Shown: positions 6,352 to 13,203 of the stretch, in pieces
Layout: every line of letters starts with the position of its first letter
Numbering within the stretch: the first letter of the stretch is position 1
Origin: Candidatus Sericytochromatia bacterium
GTDB taxonomy: Bacteria > Cyanobacteriota > Sericytochromatia > JACMPN01
Reading direction: 5' to 3'
Assembly (NCBI GenBank): GCA_014377495.1
Contig: JACMPN010000274.1
Coordinates: 1 to 13,203, forward strand
Length of the DNA: 13,203 bases
The notes under the pieces: generated by a model
Seen by the model: the letters and a program-made list of their open reading frames with translations, nothing else
Told to the model about the DNA's origin: nothing
Database searches by the model: none
Position numbers and translations under genes: made by a program

Positions 6352-6564
6352 ATGACTGACGCTGCGGAATCGGGGCCAGCCGGCGGCAGTCTGGCCCGCC
6401 TCATCCACGACGTGCGCACCCCATTGACGACCATTCAGGTGGCTGCCGAAATGCTCCTGGACGATCCGGACCTGACGGAGTCCCAGGAGACGGAAGCCCG
6501 CGAGATCCTCGGCGCCCTGCAGCGCTTGAAAAAACTGCTCGACGCCCGGCTGGCCGCCGGATAG
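6352..6564 (+). CDS. stand-alone histidine-kinase DHp (HisKA) domain protein
   Basis: The 70-residue protein is almost entirely one HisKA dimerisation/phosphoacceptor domain. The H-box is LARLIHDVRTPLTTIQ, with the phosphoacceptor His19 followed by Asp, Arg, Thr, Pro and Leu as in HisKA kinases. The rest (VAAEMLLDD, a DPDLTESQ turn, then EAREILGALQRLKKLLDARL) completes the two-helix hairpin that dimerises into a four-helix bundle. There is no N, G1, F or G2 box, so it cannot bind ATP or autophosphorylate. The start is ATG with AAAGGA six bases upstream; a GTG at 6337 is possible but less well placed. It converges on the OmpR-type regulator and hybrid kinase genes. It may be a phosphotransfer protein analogous to Spo0B or ChpT, a dimerising modulator of the kinase, or a kinase remnant. 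The intact H-box and SD argue against decay. Confidence 0.82.
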   Translation: MTDAAESGPAGGSLARLIHDVRTPLTTIQVAAEMLLDDPDLTESQETEAREILGALQRLKKLLDARLAAG

Positions 6565-6574
6565 CCGGCGGCCA

Positions 6575-6610
6575 GCCCTGCAGGGGTTCCCTAGGCAACC
6601 CCTGCAGGGC
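6575..6610. terminator. bidirectional stem-loop between convergent genes, overlapping a stop codon
   Basis: GCCCTGCAGGGGTT (6575-6588) pairs perfectly over 14 bp with AACCCCTGCAGGGC (6597-6610) around an 8-base loop. Outside a bulge, AGCCG and CGGCT may extend it. The loop contains the TAG stop of the response regulator, and the right arm encodes its last residues. T-tracts are minimal. The position between converging genes fits a shared terminator. Confidence 0.7.
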
Positions 6611-7307
6611 CGGCTTTGACGATCAGTTTGTAGCCGATCCCATGCACGGGCTTGACCGTGACGGGACAGTCCTTGCGATCGAGGACCTGACGGCGCAGTC
6701 GGCAGATGCTGACGTCGACAACCCGGTCCGACCCGTCGTAGTCGGCGGGCCAGACGGCCGTGATGATCCGGTCCCGCCCCATGACCTGGTTGCGGTGGCT
6801 GATCAAAAAGTGCAGGAGCTTGAATTCACGGGCCGACAGCACCAGTTCGTCGCCGTCCAGCGTGGCGGACCATTGTTTGGTGTCCAGGTTCAGGCCACCG
6901 ATCGTGATGTTCAGGTCCGTGCCCGGGCTCGCCTCGCCGGTGTCGCGGCTGGTGCGACGCAGGTTGGCCTTGACCCGGGCGGCGAGGACGACGGGGCTGA
7001 AGGGCTTGGTCACGTACTCGTCGGCACCGTGGGCCAGGCCACGGATGATGTCCTGGTCCGAGGCCAGCCCGGTCAGCATCAGGATCGGGAAGTCCCCATG
7101 CGTGCGCAGGCTGACGGCCACATCGTAACCGCTCATGCCGGGCAACATCACGTCCAGGATGGCCATCTCGAAGCTGGCCAGATCCGTCAGGGCGAGTGCC
7201 TCCGGACCGCTCGTGGAGACGCAGACCTCATGCCCCTCGCGCCGCAGGGTGCTGGTGACGACGGATTGGATGTTGGGATCGTCTTCCACGAGTAGGATCC
7301 GGGCCAT
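6591..7307 (-). CDS. OmpR/PhoB-family response regulator
   Basis: This 238-residue DNA-binding regulator has an N-terminal receiver domain (1-118). The acidic pocket is Glu8, Asp9 and Asp10, the phosphoacceptor is Asp52 (AILDVMLPGMSG), and Thr79 and Lys101 (TKPF) are in place, so it should be phosphorylatable. A winged-helix effector domain follows from about 135 to 233, with LSAREFKLLHFLISH, the recognition region DRVVDVSICRLRRQV and the wing VHGIGYKL. Its targets are unknown. The start is ATG with GAAAGGA four to five bases upstream. It lies 24 nt downstream of the hybrid kinase gene and is almost certainly co-transcribed with it, so the kinase is its likely phosphate source. The C-terminus and stop codon lie within a 14-bp stem-loop shared with the converging DHp-only gene. 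Confidence 0.95.
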   Translation of the reverse strand: MARILLVEDDPNIQSVVTSTLRREGHEVCVSTSGPEALALTDLASFEMAILDVMLPGMSGYDVAVSLRTHGDFPILMLTGLASDQDIIRGLAHGADEYVTKPFSPVVLAARVKANLRRTSRDTGEASPGTDLNITIGGLNLDTKQWSATLDGDELVLSAREFKLLHFLISHRNQVMGRDRIITAVWPADYDGSDRVVDVSICRLRRQVLDRKDCPVTVKPVHGIGYKLIVKAGPAGVA

Positions 7308-7331
7308 GGGGTTCCTTTCTAGCTGCCGGCC

Positions 7332-9287
7332 TTAACCGGCGAGGGCGATGGCAGGGGCGTCGAGGAGCTCGCGCAAGACGACCAGGGCAAAGGGCTTTTC
7401 CAGTCGGGGATTGGGGATCCGGGCCAGAAAGGCTTCGGCCCCGGGCGTGAAGGCCCCACCGGTGCAAAAAATGATGGTGTCGGCCAGGGTCGGCAGCAGG
7501 TGGCAGATCTCGGCATGGAAATCCATCCCGGACATGACCGGCATCATCAGGTCACAGAGAATCCGGTCGTACCTGGCGCCGCTCATCAGGGCGTCGAGGG
7601 CAGTGCGGGCGTCCGTGTGGACCTCGACCTCGTGGGTGCTCGCCAGTGCCCTGGTCAGGGCCCGGCCCAGTGTCGCCTCGTCATCGATAACGAGCAGGCG
7701 CCGCCGGGTGGGGGCGGGTGAGCCGGTGTCTGGCGCCGGACTGACCGGTATGGCGCTGCCGGCGGCGGGTAACAGGACGGTGAAGGTGCTGCCGACGCCC
7801 GGTTCTGAATGCACGAGAATTTCCCCCCCGAGGGCTGTGACGATGTTCTGGCAGATCGACAGTCCCAGGCCGGTGCCCACGGCGCTTGGCTTTGTCGTGA
7901 AAAAGGGATCGAACAAGTAGTCGAGGTTGCCACTGGGGATGCCGGACCCGGTGTCGCGGATGGCGACGGCCACCCGCCCGTCGGGATGCAGACCGGTGCT
8001 GATGTGGATTTCGTGGCTGTCGGCGGCGCCCTCCGGGATGGCCTGGGCCGCATTGATCAGCAGGTTCAAGAACACCTGGCTGAGCCGTGACTCAGCGGCC
8101 CGCACGGCTGGCACCTGGCCGTAGGCCCGGGTCAAACGGGCCCGCTGGCGGATCTCATTGCGGGCCATGCTGGCCGCCCAGTCAAGGAGGCGACCCACAT
8201 CCACCGGCCGCTGGTCGTCACTGTCGTCACGGGCGAGCCGCTGCAGGTCCTGGACGATGTCACGGACCCGTGCCGCCCCCTGGCGGGCCTCACGCACGGC
8301 TTCGGTCCAGGCACTGAGCCGCTCGCACAGGGCATCGTCCGCCGGACCCTGGTGACGGCCGCCGTTTTCCATGCCCCGCTTCAGCAGGCTGCCCAGGTCG
8401 TCGGCGATGTGGTCCAGATTGAGCAGGATGAAGGCCAGCGGGTTGTTGATCTCGTGGGCGACTCCGGTCGCGACACTCCCGACTGAGGCCATACGGTCGG
8501 CCTGTCGCAGCTGGGTTTCCGTGGCCAGGCGTTCCGTGATGTCCCGGATGTAGCAGAGGGTGGCTGGCCCTCCGTCGTCGTCTTCGAGGGTCACGACGGC
8601 CGCTTCCAGGACCGTCCGGCGGCGATCCGACGCCTGAAACCGGATTTCCGCCGGGGCGTCACGGCCAGCCTCGCCGACGCTCCGGGCGAGCGCCGTCAGG
8701 TCGATGCCGACGGACCCGGGCAGGCCCGCAACCGGCATGTCGTCCTGGCGTTGACAACCGAGGATGTCGGCGAGAGCCGGATTGATGTAGGAAAATCGAC
8801 CCTGGCAGACAATGCCGATGCCCGCAGGGGCCAACTCGGTCATCCGGCGAAAGCGCCCCTCACTGGCCCGCAGGGTGGGACTGGCGTCATGAGGCCCCTG
8901 GCGTCGCCGGATGGCCTGGCGTGCGCGTTCAATGGCCGGCACGAGCCGCACCAGATTGTCCTTGCTCAGGTAGTCGTGCGCGCCGGCCCGCATCGCCGCA
9001 GCCCCCTCGGTGTCGCTGATCGCCCCTGAAACGAGGAAGAAGGGCAGGTCGAGGCCCGTTTCCTGCATGACGGCCAAGGCCTCGACGCTGCCGAACCCCG
9101 GGAATTGATGATCGGAAATGAGGACGTCCCAGCGTTGCCGGGCCAAGGCCGCCCGCATGGACTCGGCGCTGTCGACCCGCGTCCAGACAGGCTCGTAACT
9201 ACCCCGCCGCAGGGCCCCCACGATGTGGGCCGCGTCGTCGTCGCTGTCGTCGATCAGCAGCAGGTGCAACTGAGTGGTTGGGTTCAT
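7332..9287 (-). CDS. hybrid sensor histidine kinase, REC-PAS-DHp-CA-REC
   Basis: The 651-residue protein has no transmembrane segment or signal peptide, so it is a cytoplasmic kinase. Order of domains: receiver 8-125 (Asp13/Asp14, phosphoacceptor Asp59 in LISDHQFPG, Ser87, Lys109); PAS at about 140-255 (ASEGRFRRMTELAPAGIGIV, then YIRDITERL); DHp with His278 in GVAHEINNPL; catalytic ATPase domain with Asn412 in the N-box, DTGSGI at 445-450, FFTTKP and GTGLGLS at 471-477; and a C-terminal receiver 529-645 (Asp535/Asp536, Asp579 in LCDLMMP, Thr609, Lys631). All catalytic residues are present. The NtrB-like H-box is typical of soluble kinases that read an upstream receiver and PAS signal. A receiver at each end but no Hpt domain implies an external phosphotransfer partner. 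GAGGAG lies about 12 bases before the ATG. The OmpR-type regulator gene follows; flhB diverges. Confidence 0.95.
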   Translation of the reverse strand: MNPTTQLHLLLIDDSDDDAAHIVGALRRGSYEPVWTRVDSAESMRAALARQRWDVLISDHQFPGFGSVEALAVMQETGLDLPFFLVSGAISDTEGAAAMRAGAHDYLSKDNLVRLVPAIERARQAIRRRQGPHDASPTLRASEGRFRRMTELAPAGIGIVCQGRFSYINPALADILGCQRQDDMPVAGLPGSVGIDLTALARSVGEAGRDAPAEIRFQASDRRRTVLEAAVVTLEDDDGGPATLCYIRDITERLATETQLRQADRMASVGSVATGVAHEINNPLAFILLNLDHIADDLGSLLKRGMENGGRHQGPADDALCERLSAWTEAVREARQGAARVRDIVQDLQRLARDDSDDQRPVDVGRLLDWAASMARNEIRQRARLTRAYGQVPAVRAAESRLSQVFLNLLINAAQAIPEGAADSHEIHISTGLHPDGRVAVAIRDTGSGIPSGNLDYLFDPFFTTKPSAVGTGLGLSICQNIVTALGGEILVHSEPGVGSTFTVLLPAAGSAIPVSPAPDTGSPAPTRRRLLVIDDEATLGRALTRALASTHEVEVHTDARTALDALMSGARYDRILCDLMMPVMSGMDFHAEICHLLPTLADTIIFCTGGAFTPGAEAFLARIPNPRLEKPFALVVLRELLDAPAIALAG

Positions 9288-9494
9288 CCCCAGACGTCTC
9301 CTCGCCGATCTGGCCGGGTCCTGTGCCTGCGATGGCCAGCCATGCTCACGATGCTCCGCATGAGCGGCCGTTCGGGTCTCCCGGAGCGCTCGTTCCTGAT
9401 CATATGTTCGCGTGATTGCATTTTGATGACACGGCCATCACCGGTCCTTCGGCTGAACCAGGGGCGGCCCGCCTCGCCAGGGTTAGTGGACGGA

Positions 9495-9503
9495 TGCGAT
9501 AAT
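9495..9503 (+). promoter_or_regulatory. candidate extended -10 promoter for flhB
   Basis: TGCGATAAT matches the extended -10 form TGnTATAAT with one mismatch and lies about 43 bases before the flhB GTG. No -35 consensus is found at the right distance. The 258-base gap from 9288 to 9545 otherwise holds the divergent leader of the hybrid kinase gene and no ORF I can support. Confidence 0.35.
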
Positions 9504-9545
9504 GGGGGGGATACCTCCGGCGTTGCCAGAAAGGAAGGGTGCTCG

Positions 9546-10712
9546 GTGGCTGACGAGAAAACCGAAGACCCAACCCCGAAACGCCGCAGTGAAGCCCGTC
9601 AGAAAGGCCAGGTCCTCAAGAGCAAAGAGGTCAACATCGCCGTCATGCTCCTGGTGATGGTGTACGCCCTGAAGTGGTTCGGGCCGATGACGTACAGGCG
9701 GCTCTTCAGATGGTTCACCTACATTTTCAGCGAGGCGGGCACTCACCCGGTTACCGTGGCCGGTGTCCACCAGTTGGGCCTGCAGGGGGCCTATACGCTG
9801 ATCATGTGCCTGTTGCCCCTGTTCATCGCCATGTATATCACGGCGGCGGGCATCGAGCTGTTGCAGGTCGGCCTGCTGATCACCGGCAAGCCGCTGAAGC
9901 CCCAGTTCGAGCGGATCAACCCCCTGAAGGGCGTCAAGCGCATCGTCTCCCTGAAGTCGATCGTCGAGTTCATCAAGGGCCTGTTCAAGACCTTTTTTGT
10001 CGGTTACTTCGTCTTCAAGACGATCAAGGAAAACATCCCGCACATCATGATGACGATGCAGGATCCCCTCGATGCCACCTTTGCCTTTGTCGGCCAGCTG
10101 ATCATCATCATCGCCAAACGCGTCGCGTTGGCCATGATCTGCCTGGCGGGCGTCGACTATTTCTACCAGCGCTGGGAATTCGAAAAATCCCTGAAGATGT
10201 CCAAGCAGGAAGTCAAGGACGAATACAAGCAGGCAGAAGGCGATCCGCACGTCAAAGGCAAGATCCGGCAAAAGATGCGGCAGATGGCCCGCGGTGCGGC
10301 CAAGCAGGCGGTCCAGGACTCCAGTGCCGTCGTCACCAACCCCACCCACTATGCGGTCGCCATCAAGTACGTGCAGGGCATGGACGCACCGATCATCATG
10401 GCCAAGGGCGAGGGCCACATGGCCCTCTACATCAAGAAGCTGGCCGACGAGCACGACATCCCGATGTTCGAGGACGTCGAGCTGGCCCGGGCCCTCTTCA
10501 AGATCGGCGAAGTCGAAAAGCCGATCCCGCCCGAGCTGTATATGGCGGTGGCCAAGATCATCGCCGAGATCATGAAGGCCAAAGTCAAACGCAATCCGAA
10601 GGGGGCGGCGCAGGACCGCCCGGCCCGTCCGTTCGAGATGCCTGCCGCCGTCCGGCCACCGATCATCGATGGGCCCGGGGCCGGACCGTCGCAGCCGAGC
10701 GGATCGCCGTAA
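9546..10712 (+). CDS. flhB: flagellar type III export switch protein FlhB
   Basis: FlhB is an inner-membrane component of the flagellar type III export gate; its self-cleaved cytoplasmic domain switches export from hook to filament substrates. The 388-residue protein starts with the family signature ADEKTEDPTPKRRSEARQKG. It has four hydrophobic segments at roughly 31-46, 80-103, 143-160 and 178-203. FERINPLKGVKRI (121-133) and AEGDPHVKGKIRQ (230-242) are conserved family motifs. The autocleavage site is NPTHYAVAIKY at 265-275, cutting between Asn265 and Pro266; Tyr after NPTH fits FlhB better than injectisome SctU, though SctU is not fully excluded. The C-terminus is a Pro-rich extension. GTG at 9546 is chosen for its AAGGAAGG six bases upstream and because the conserved N-terminus begins there. 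No other flagellar gene is in the window. Confidence 0.93.
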   Translation: MADEKTEDPTPKRRSEARQKGQVLKSKEVNIAVMLLVMVYALKWFGPMTYRRLFRWFTYIFSEAGTHPVTVAGVHQLGLQGAYTLIMCLLPLFIAMYITAAGIELLQVGLLITGKPLKPQFERINPLKGVKRIVSLKSIVEFIKGLFKTFFVGYFVFKTIKENIPHIMMTMQDPLDATFAFVGQLIIIIAKRVALAMICLAGVDYFYQRWEFEKSLKMSKQEVKDEYKQAEGDPHVKGKIRQKMRQMARGAAKQAVQDSSAVVTNPTHYAVAIKYVQGMDAPIIMAKGEGHMALYIKKLADEHDIPMFEDVELARALFKIGEVEKPIPPELYMAVAKIIAEIMKAKVKRNPKGAAQDRPARPFEMPAAVRPPIIDGPGAGPSQPSGSP

Positions 10713-10759
10713 TCCTGCCGTTATGCCACCTGCACCGTTCGGGGCCCGGTTCGGGCGGC

Positions 10760-10788
10760 TTGTTCAGCGAGCCGGAGCCGACTATACT
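10760..10788 (+). promoter_or_regulatory. sigma70-type promoter for the MMPL transporter gene
   Basis: TTGTTC (10760-10765) and TATACT (10783-10788) are separated by exactly 17 bases, in the 136-base gap after flhB. Transcription would start near 10795, giving a leader of about 54 nt. This suggests the transporter is expressed independently of flhB. Basis: consensus match. Confidence 0.6.
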
Positions 10789-10796
10789 TGGTCCCT

Positions 10797-10832
10797 ATGC
10801 CTGTAAGTGACATCGCGGCCCGTTTCGCCTGA
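10797..10832 (+). CDS. possible 11-codon leader ORF upstream of the MMPL gene
   Basis: ATG at 10797 opens an 11-codon frame (MPVSDIAARFA) that stops at TGA 10830-10832, two bases before the AAAAGAGG SD of the transporter. The ATG falls within a few bases of the transcription start predicted from the promoter at 10760-10788, so it would be translated as a nearly leaderless message. It could couple translation to the transporter or be chance; very short ORFs are weak evidence. Confidence 0.2.
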   Translation: MPVSDIAARFA

Positions 10833-10848
10833 CAAAAGAGGTCCCCTC

Positions 10849-13122
10849 GTGACATCGCCCTTCCGCCGCCTCGGGGAATGGGTCGTGCATCACCGGGCCC
10901 AGGTCATCATCGTTTGGGTGCTGTTGACGGTGATCGCCGTCTTTGGCGCCCGGCACGTCGGTGAGGTGTTCCGCGGCGACATCAGCCGTACGCCCGGTTC
11001 CGAGTCGGCCCGGATCGACGACTTCGTCCACGGCCAGTTCGACCGCCAGTTCCCGCACACCTTCCTCTACACCCTGACCAGTGACCGGAACACCGTCGAC
11101 GATCCGCCCTACACCGAGGCCATCGACCGGATGACGGCCACCCTGCTGGCACATCCCAAGGTCGGGTCCGTCTTCAGTTACCGGGACGATGCCAGCCTGG
11201 TCAGCGCCGACCGGCACCACACCTTCCTCCTTGTCGGATTGCGGGTCGATGATTTCCGTCAGGCCACCCAGCTGGTCAAGCCCCTCTCCGAACTGGGACA
11301 CTCGGTGCCCCTGCCTCCCGGGCTGACCATGGCCGTCACCGGCAACGCCCCCATCTCCGTGGACATGGAGCACGCCAGCTCCGAAGACGGGGCCCGGACG
11401 GAGCTCAAGGTGTTGCCGTTGGCCCTCGCCGTGATGGTCCTGCTCTTCGGTGCCCTGGTGGCGGCCGTCGTGCCGGTGGTCATCGGGCTGATGGCCTGCA
11501 CCATGGCCTTTGCCCTGCTGTTCGTCATCGGTCAGTTCGTCGAGCTGAACGTCTTCACCCAGAACTTCGTGACGATGATGGGCCTGGGAGTCGGCATCGA
11601 CTACTCCCTGTTCATCGTCAGCCGTTTTCGCGAAGAGCTCGGGGCCGGTTTCGACAAGCATGAAGCGGCCATCCGGGCCACGGAGACCGCCGGCCGCAGC
11701 ATCGCCTTCAGCGGCATGGCCGTCTGCATCGGCATGTTCGCCCTGCTCATCCCGAATCTGCCTTTGACCCGGGCCCTGGGTATCGGCGGGCTGTTGGCCG
11801 TCTTACTGACGGTCGTGCTCAGCCTGACCTTCCTGCCCGCCATGCTGGCCATGCTGGGCGACCGGATCAACTCGCCGCGGGCCTTCAACCGCTTCATCGT
11901 CACGCTTTCCCGCTCCAAGGCCTTCTGGAGTGTCTGGAGCCAGCGGATGATGCGTCGGCCGTTGCTGTATCTGACGATTTCGGTCGGGATCCTCCTCGCC
12001 CTGAGTGCGATGACGCTGCATTTGAAGACCTGGAACTCGAACATCCTGCTCATGCCCAATACGCTGGAAGCGCGCCGGGGCTTCGCTGTGTTGACCAAGA
12101 CGGCCGGCGAGCGGCAGATCTCCCCCATCGGCATCGGCATCAGCATGGCCGACGGCAGCCCGCTGTACCGGCCGGAAAACATGGCCCTGGTCTACGATTT
12201 CAGCCGGCAATTGCAAAAAGAGGTCGCCCTCAACCGGGTCCTGAGCATTGTCGACATCAACCCGGCGATGACTCTCGATGACTACCAGGGGCTGATGCAG
12301 AACATGCTGACCCTGCGGGTCTTCAACCCCCAGTCCCAAAACCCTTTGCTGAGTCGGGACGATCAGAAAACCATCATGTGGGTCGTCCCTGTCGCCGGGA
12401 CCTCCGACCGCAGCCACTGGGACCTGACGATCGCCATGCGGGCCTTCCGCGACGCCTTTGCGGCCAAGCATCCGAACATGCAGGTGATCATCGGGGGCGG
12501 CGCGGCGCTCGGCTACGACTTTGAAATGGCCATCTTCCGGGACTTCCCTGTCGTCGTCGCCGCCATCGTCGTCACCACGTTCCTGGTGATCATGCTCAGC
12601 TTCCGCTCGCTGCTGCTGCCCCTGAAGTCCGTCGTCTCCAACCTGCTCTCGGTCTCGGCCAGCATCGGGGTCCTCGTCGCCGTCTTCCAGTACGGCTGGG
12701 GGGCCAGCTACCTCGGCATCGCCACGCCCCCCGGGGCCCTGCTGCACATGACGCCGATGGCCCTGTTCTGCATCATTTTCGGCCTGAGCATGGATTACGA
12801 GATCTTCCTGATGAGCCGCATCAAGGAAGCCTACGACCTCACCGGCGATGCCGAGGGCTCCGTGACGGTCGGCCTGGAGACGACGGGCGGGATCATCACC
12901 AGCGCGGCGATGATCATGATCATTGTCTTCTGCGGGTTTGCCTTCGCCGAGACGATCCTCGTCAAGGAAATGGGTCTCGGCCTCGCCGTCGCCATCGCTC
13001 TCGACGTGACCATCATCCGCCTGCTGCTCGTCCCCAGCTTTATGGGCCTGGTCGGCAAGGCCTGCTGGTGGTTCCCCGAGTCCTGGAAGCGGTTCTTCCC
13101 CGAAATGGATCTCCGCCACTAG
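10849..13122 (+). CDS. MMPL/RND-family transporter, 12 transmembrane segments
   Basis: The protein is a proton-driven inner-membrane exporter of the MmpL/YdfJ type. From GTG 10849 it is 757 residues in two homologous halves. Each half has one N-terminal TM helix (about 16-35 and 370-390), a periplasmic domain of about 150 residues, and a block of five helices (about 187-340 and 565-735). The proton-relay Asp-Tyr pairs in TM4 and TM10 are present: GVGIDYSLFIVSRFREE (Asp251-Tyr252) and GLSMDYEIFLMSRIKEA (Asp649-Tyr650). Substrates of relatives are lipids, hopanoids or drugs; the substrate here is unknown. GTG 10849 is preferred over an in-frame GTG at 10807 because AAAAGAGG lies seven bases upstream. 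Both candidates begin with the same ten bases, GTGACATCGC. The gene has its own promoter and no partner membrane-fusion or outer-membrane channel gene nearby. Confidence 0.93.
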   Translation: MTSPFRRLGEWVVHHRAQVIIVWVLLTVIAVFGARHVGEVFRGDISRTPGSESARIDDFVHGQFDRQFPHTFLYTLTSDRNTVDDPPYTEAIDRMTATLLAHPKVGSVFSYRDDASLVSADRHHTFLLVGLRVDDFRQATQLVKPLSELGHSVPLPPGLTMAVTGNAPISVDMEHASSEDGARTELKVLPLALAVMVLLFGALVAAVVPVVIGLMACTMAFALLFVIGQFVELNVFTQNFVTMMGLGVGIDYSLFIVSRFREELGAGFDKHEAAIRATETAGRSIAFSGMAVCIGMFALLIPNLPLTRALGIGGLLAVLLTVVLSLTFLPAMLAMLGDRINSPRAFNRFIVTLSRSKAFWSVWSQRMMRRPLLYLTISVGILLALSAMTLHLKTWNSNILLMPNTLEARRGFAVLTKTAGERQISPIGIGISMADGSPLYRPENMALVYDFSRQLQKEVALNRVLSIVDINPAMTLDDYQGLMQNMLTLRVFNPQSQNPLLSRDDQKTIMWVVPVAGTSDRSHWDLTIAMRAFRDAFAAKHPNMQVIIGGGAALGYDFEMAIFRDFPVVVAAIVVTTFLVIMLSFRSLLLPLKSVVSNLLSVSASIGVLVAVFQYGWGASYLGIATPPGALLHMTPMALFCIIFGLSMDYEIFLMSRIKEAYDLTGDAEGSVTVGLETTGGIITSAAMIMIIVFCGFAFAETILVKEMGLGLAVAIALDVTIIRLLLVPSFMGLVGKACWWFPESWKRFFPEMDLRH

Positions 13123-13203
13123 GTGGGGGATTGGGGGGGGCTCGGCGGGCCCCGGGGGGGGGGGGGGGTTTCCCTGGCCCCCGCGGGGCGGTGCGGTCGC
13201 CCC
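13123..13203. other. G-homopolymer-rich low-complexity end of window
   Basis: After the MMPL stop the sequence has G runs of 5, 8 and 15, unlike anything else in the window. GCCCC-CGC-GGGGC near 13180 could be a short terminator stem. The base composition also fits a low-quality contig end. Confidence 0.5.

Noticed and set aside
6172..6408. N-terminal extension of the acidic 106-residue protein
   Set aside because: The extra residues are Arg/Pro/Gly-rich, overlap the DHp-only gene on the plus strand, and the internal ATG has a much better SD.
9105..9545. N-terminal extension of flhB by 147 codons
   Set aside because: The extension runs through the start of the hybrid kinase gene on the other strand. 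FlhB homology and a strong SD begin at 9546.
11803..13119. 438-codon open frame on the minus strand, opposite the MMPL gene
   Set aside because: It is antisense to a clear 12-TM transporter. Its product is a low-complexity Asp/Glu/Gly/His-rich shadow with no SD or domain.

Overview
The window is GC-rich chromosomal DNA with short gaps between genes. It looks like the core genome of a flagellated, probably diderm bacterium. It holds gatB (indirect Gln-tRNA/Asn-tRNA synthesis), a lone flhB, an RNA m5U methyltransferase with an Fe-S cluster motif, a 12-TM MMPL/RND transporter and a two-component signalling block. GTG starts are used for flhB and the transporter. The phylum cannot be fixed from the sequence alone. 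The methyltransferase and GatB look closer to the Firmicutes/Cyanobacteria side than to Enterobacteria, but that is only an impression. No tRNA, rRNA, CRISPR, transposase or phage gene was seen.

Layout, left to right. Positions 1-2579 (minus): gatB, followed 8 nt later by a secreted TPR protein that runs off the left edge. Positions 2768-2986 (minus): a small FmdB-type zinc ribbon protein. It diverges from a 79-residue membrane protein (3138-3377, plus). The promoter gap between them carries a tandem 19-bp repeat and a small hairpin. Positions 3358-3567: a structured, apparently non-coding stretch with a perfect 16-bp inverted repeat, a nested hairpin with a GTGA loop, and a strong GC hairpin downstream. 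Positions 3630-3974 (minus): a protein with a histone-H1-like basic tail and a coiled coil, with its own promoter. Positions 3975-4420: no convincing gene. Positions 4421-6171 (minus): a small acidic protein followed by the RlmD/RumA-type methyltransferase.

Positions 6352-9287 are the signalling block. On the minus strand a hybrid histidine kinase (REC-PAS-DHp-CA-REC) is followed 24 nt later by an OmpR-type response regulator. Converging on it from the plus strand is a 70-residue protein that consists almost only of a histidine-kinase DHp domain, with the phosphoacceptor His but no ATPase domain. A 14-bp perfect stem-loop that swallows the regulator's stop codon separates the two. The hybrid kinase ends in a receiver and the block has no Hpt domain, so the DHp-only protein could be the missing phosphotransfer step (inference). 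This is the most interesting part of the window.

Positions 9546-13122 (plus): flhB, divergent from the kinase and without flagellar neighbours, then a 757-residue MMPL transporter behind a good sigma70-type promoter. A possible 11-codon leader ORF lies between that promoter and the transporter. The last 80 bases are G-homopolymer-rich and may be sequencing or assembly artefact.
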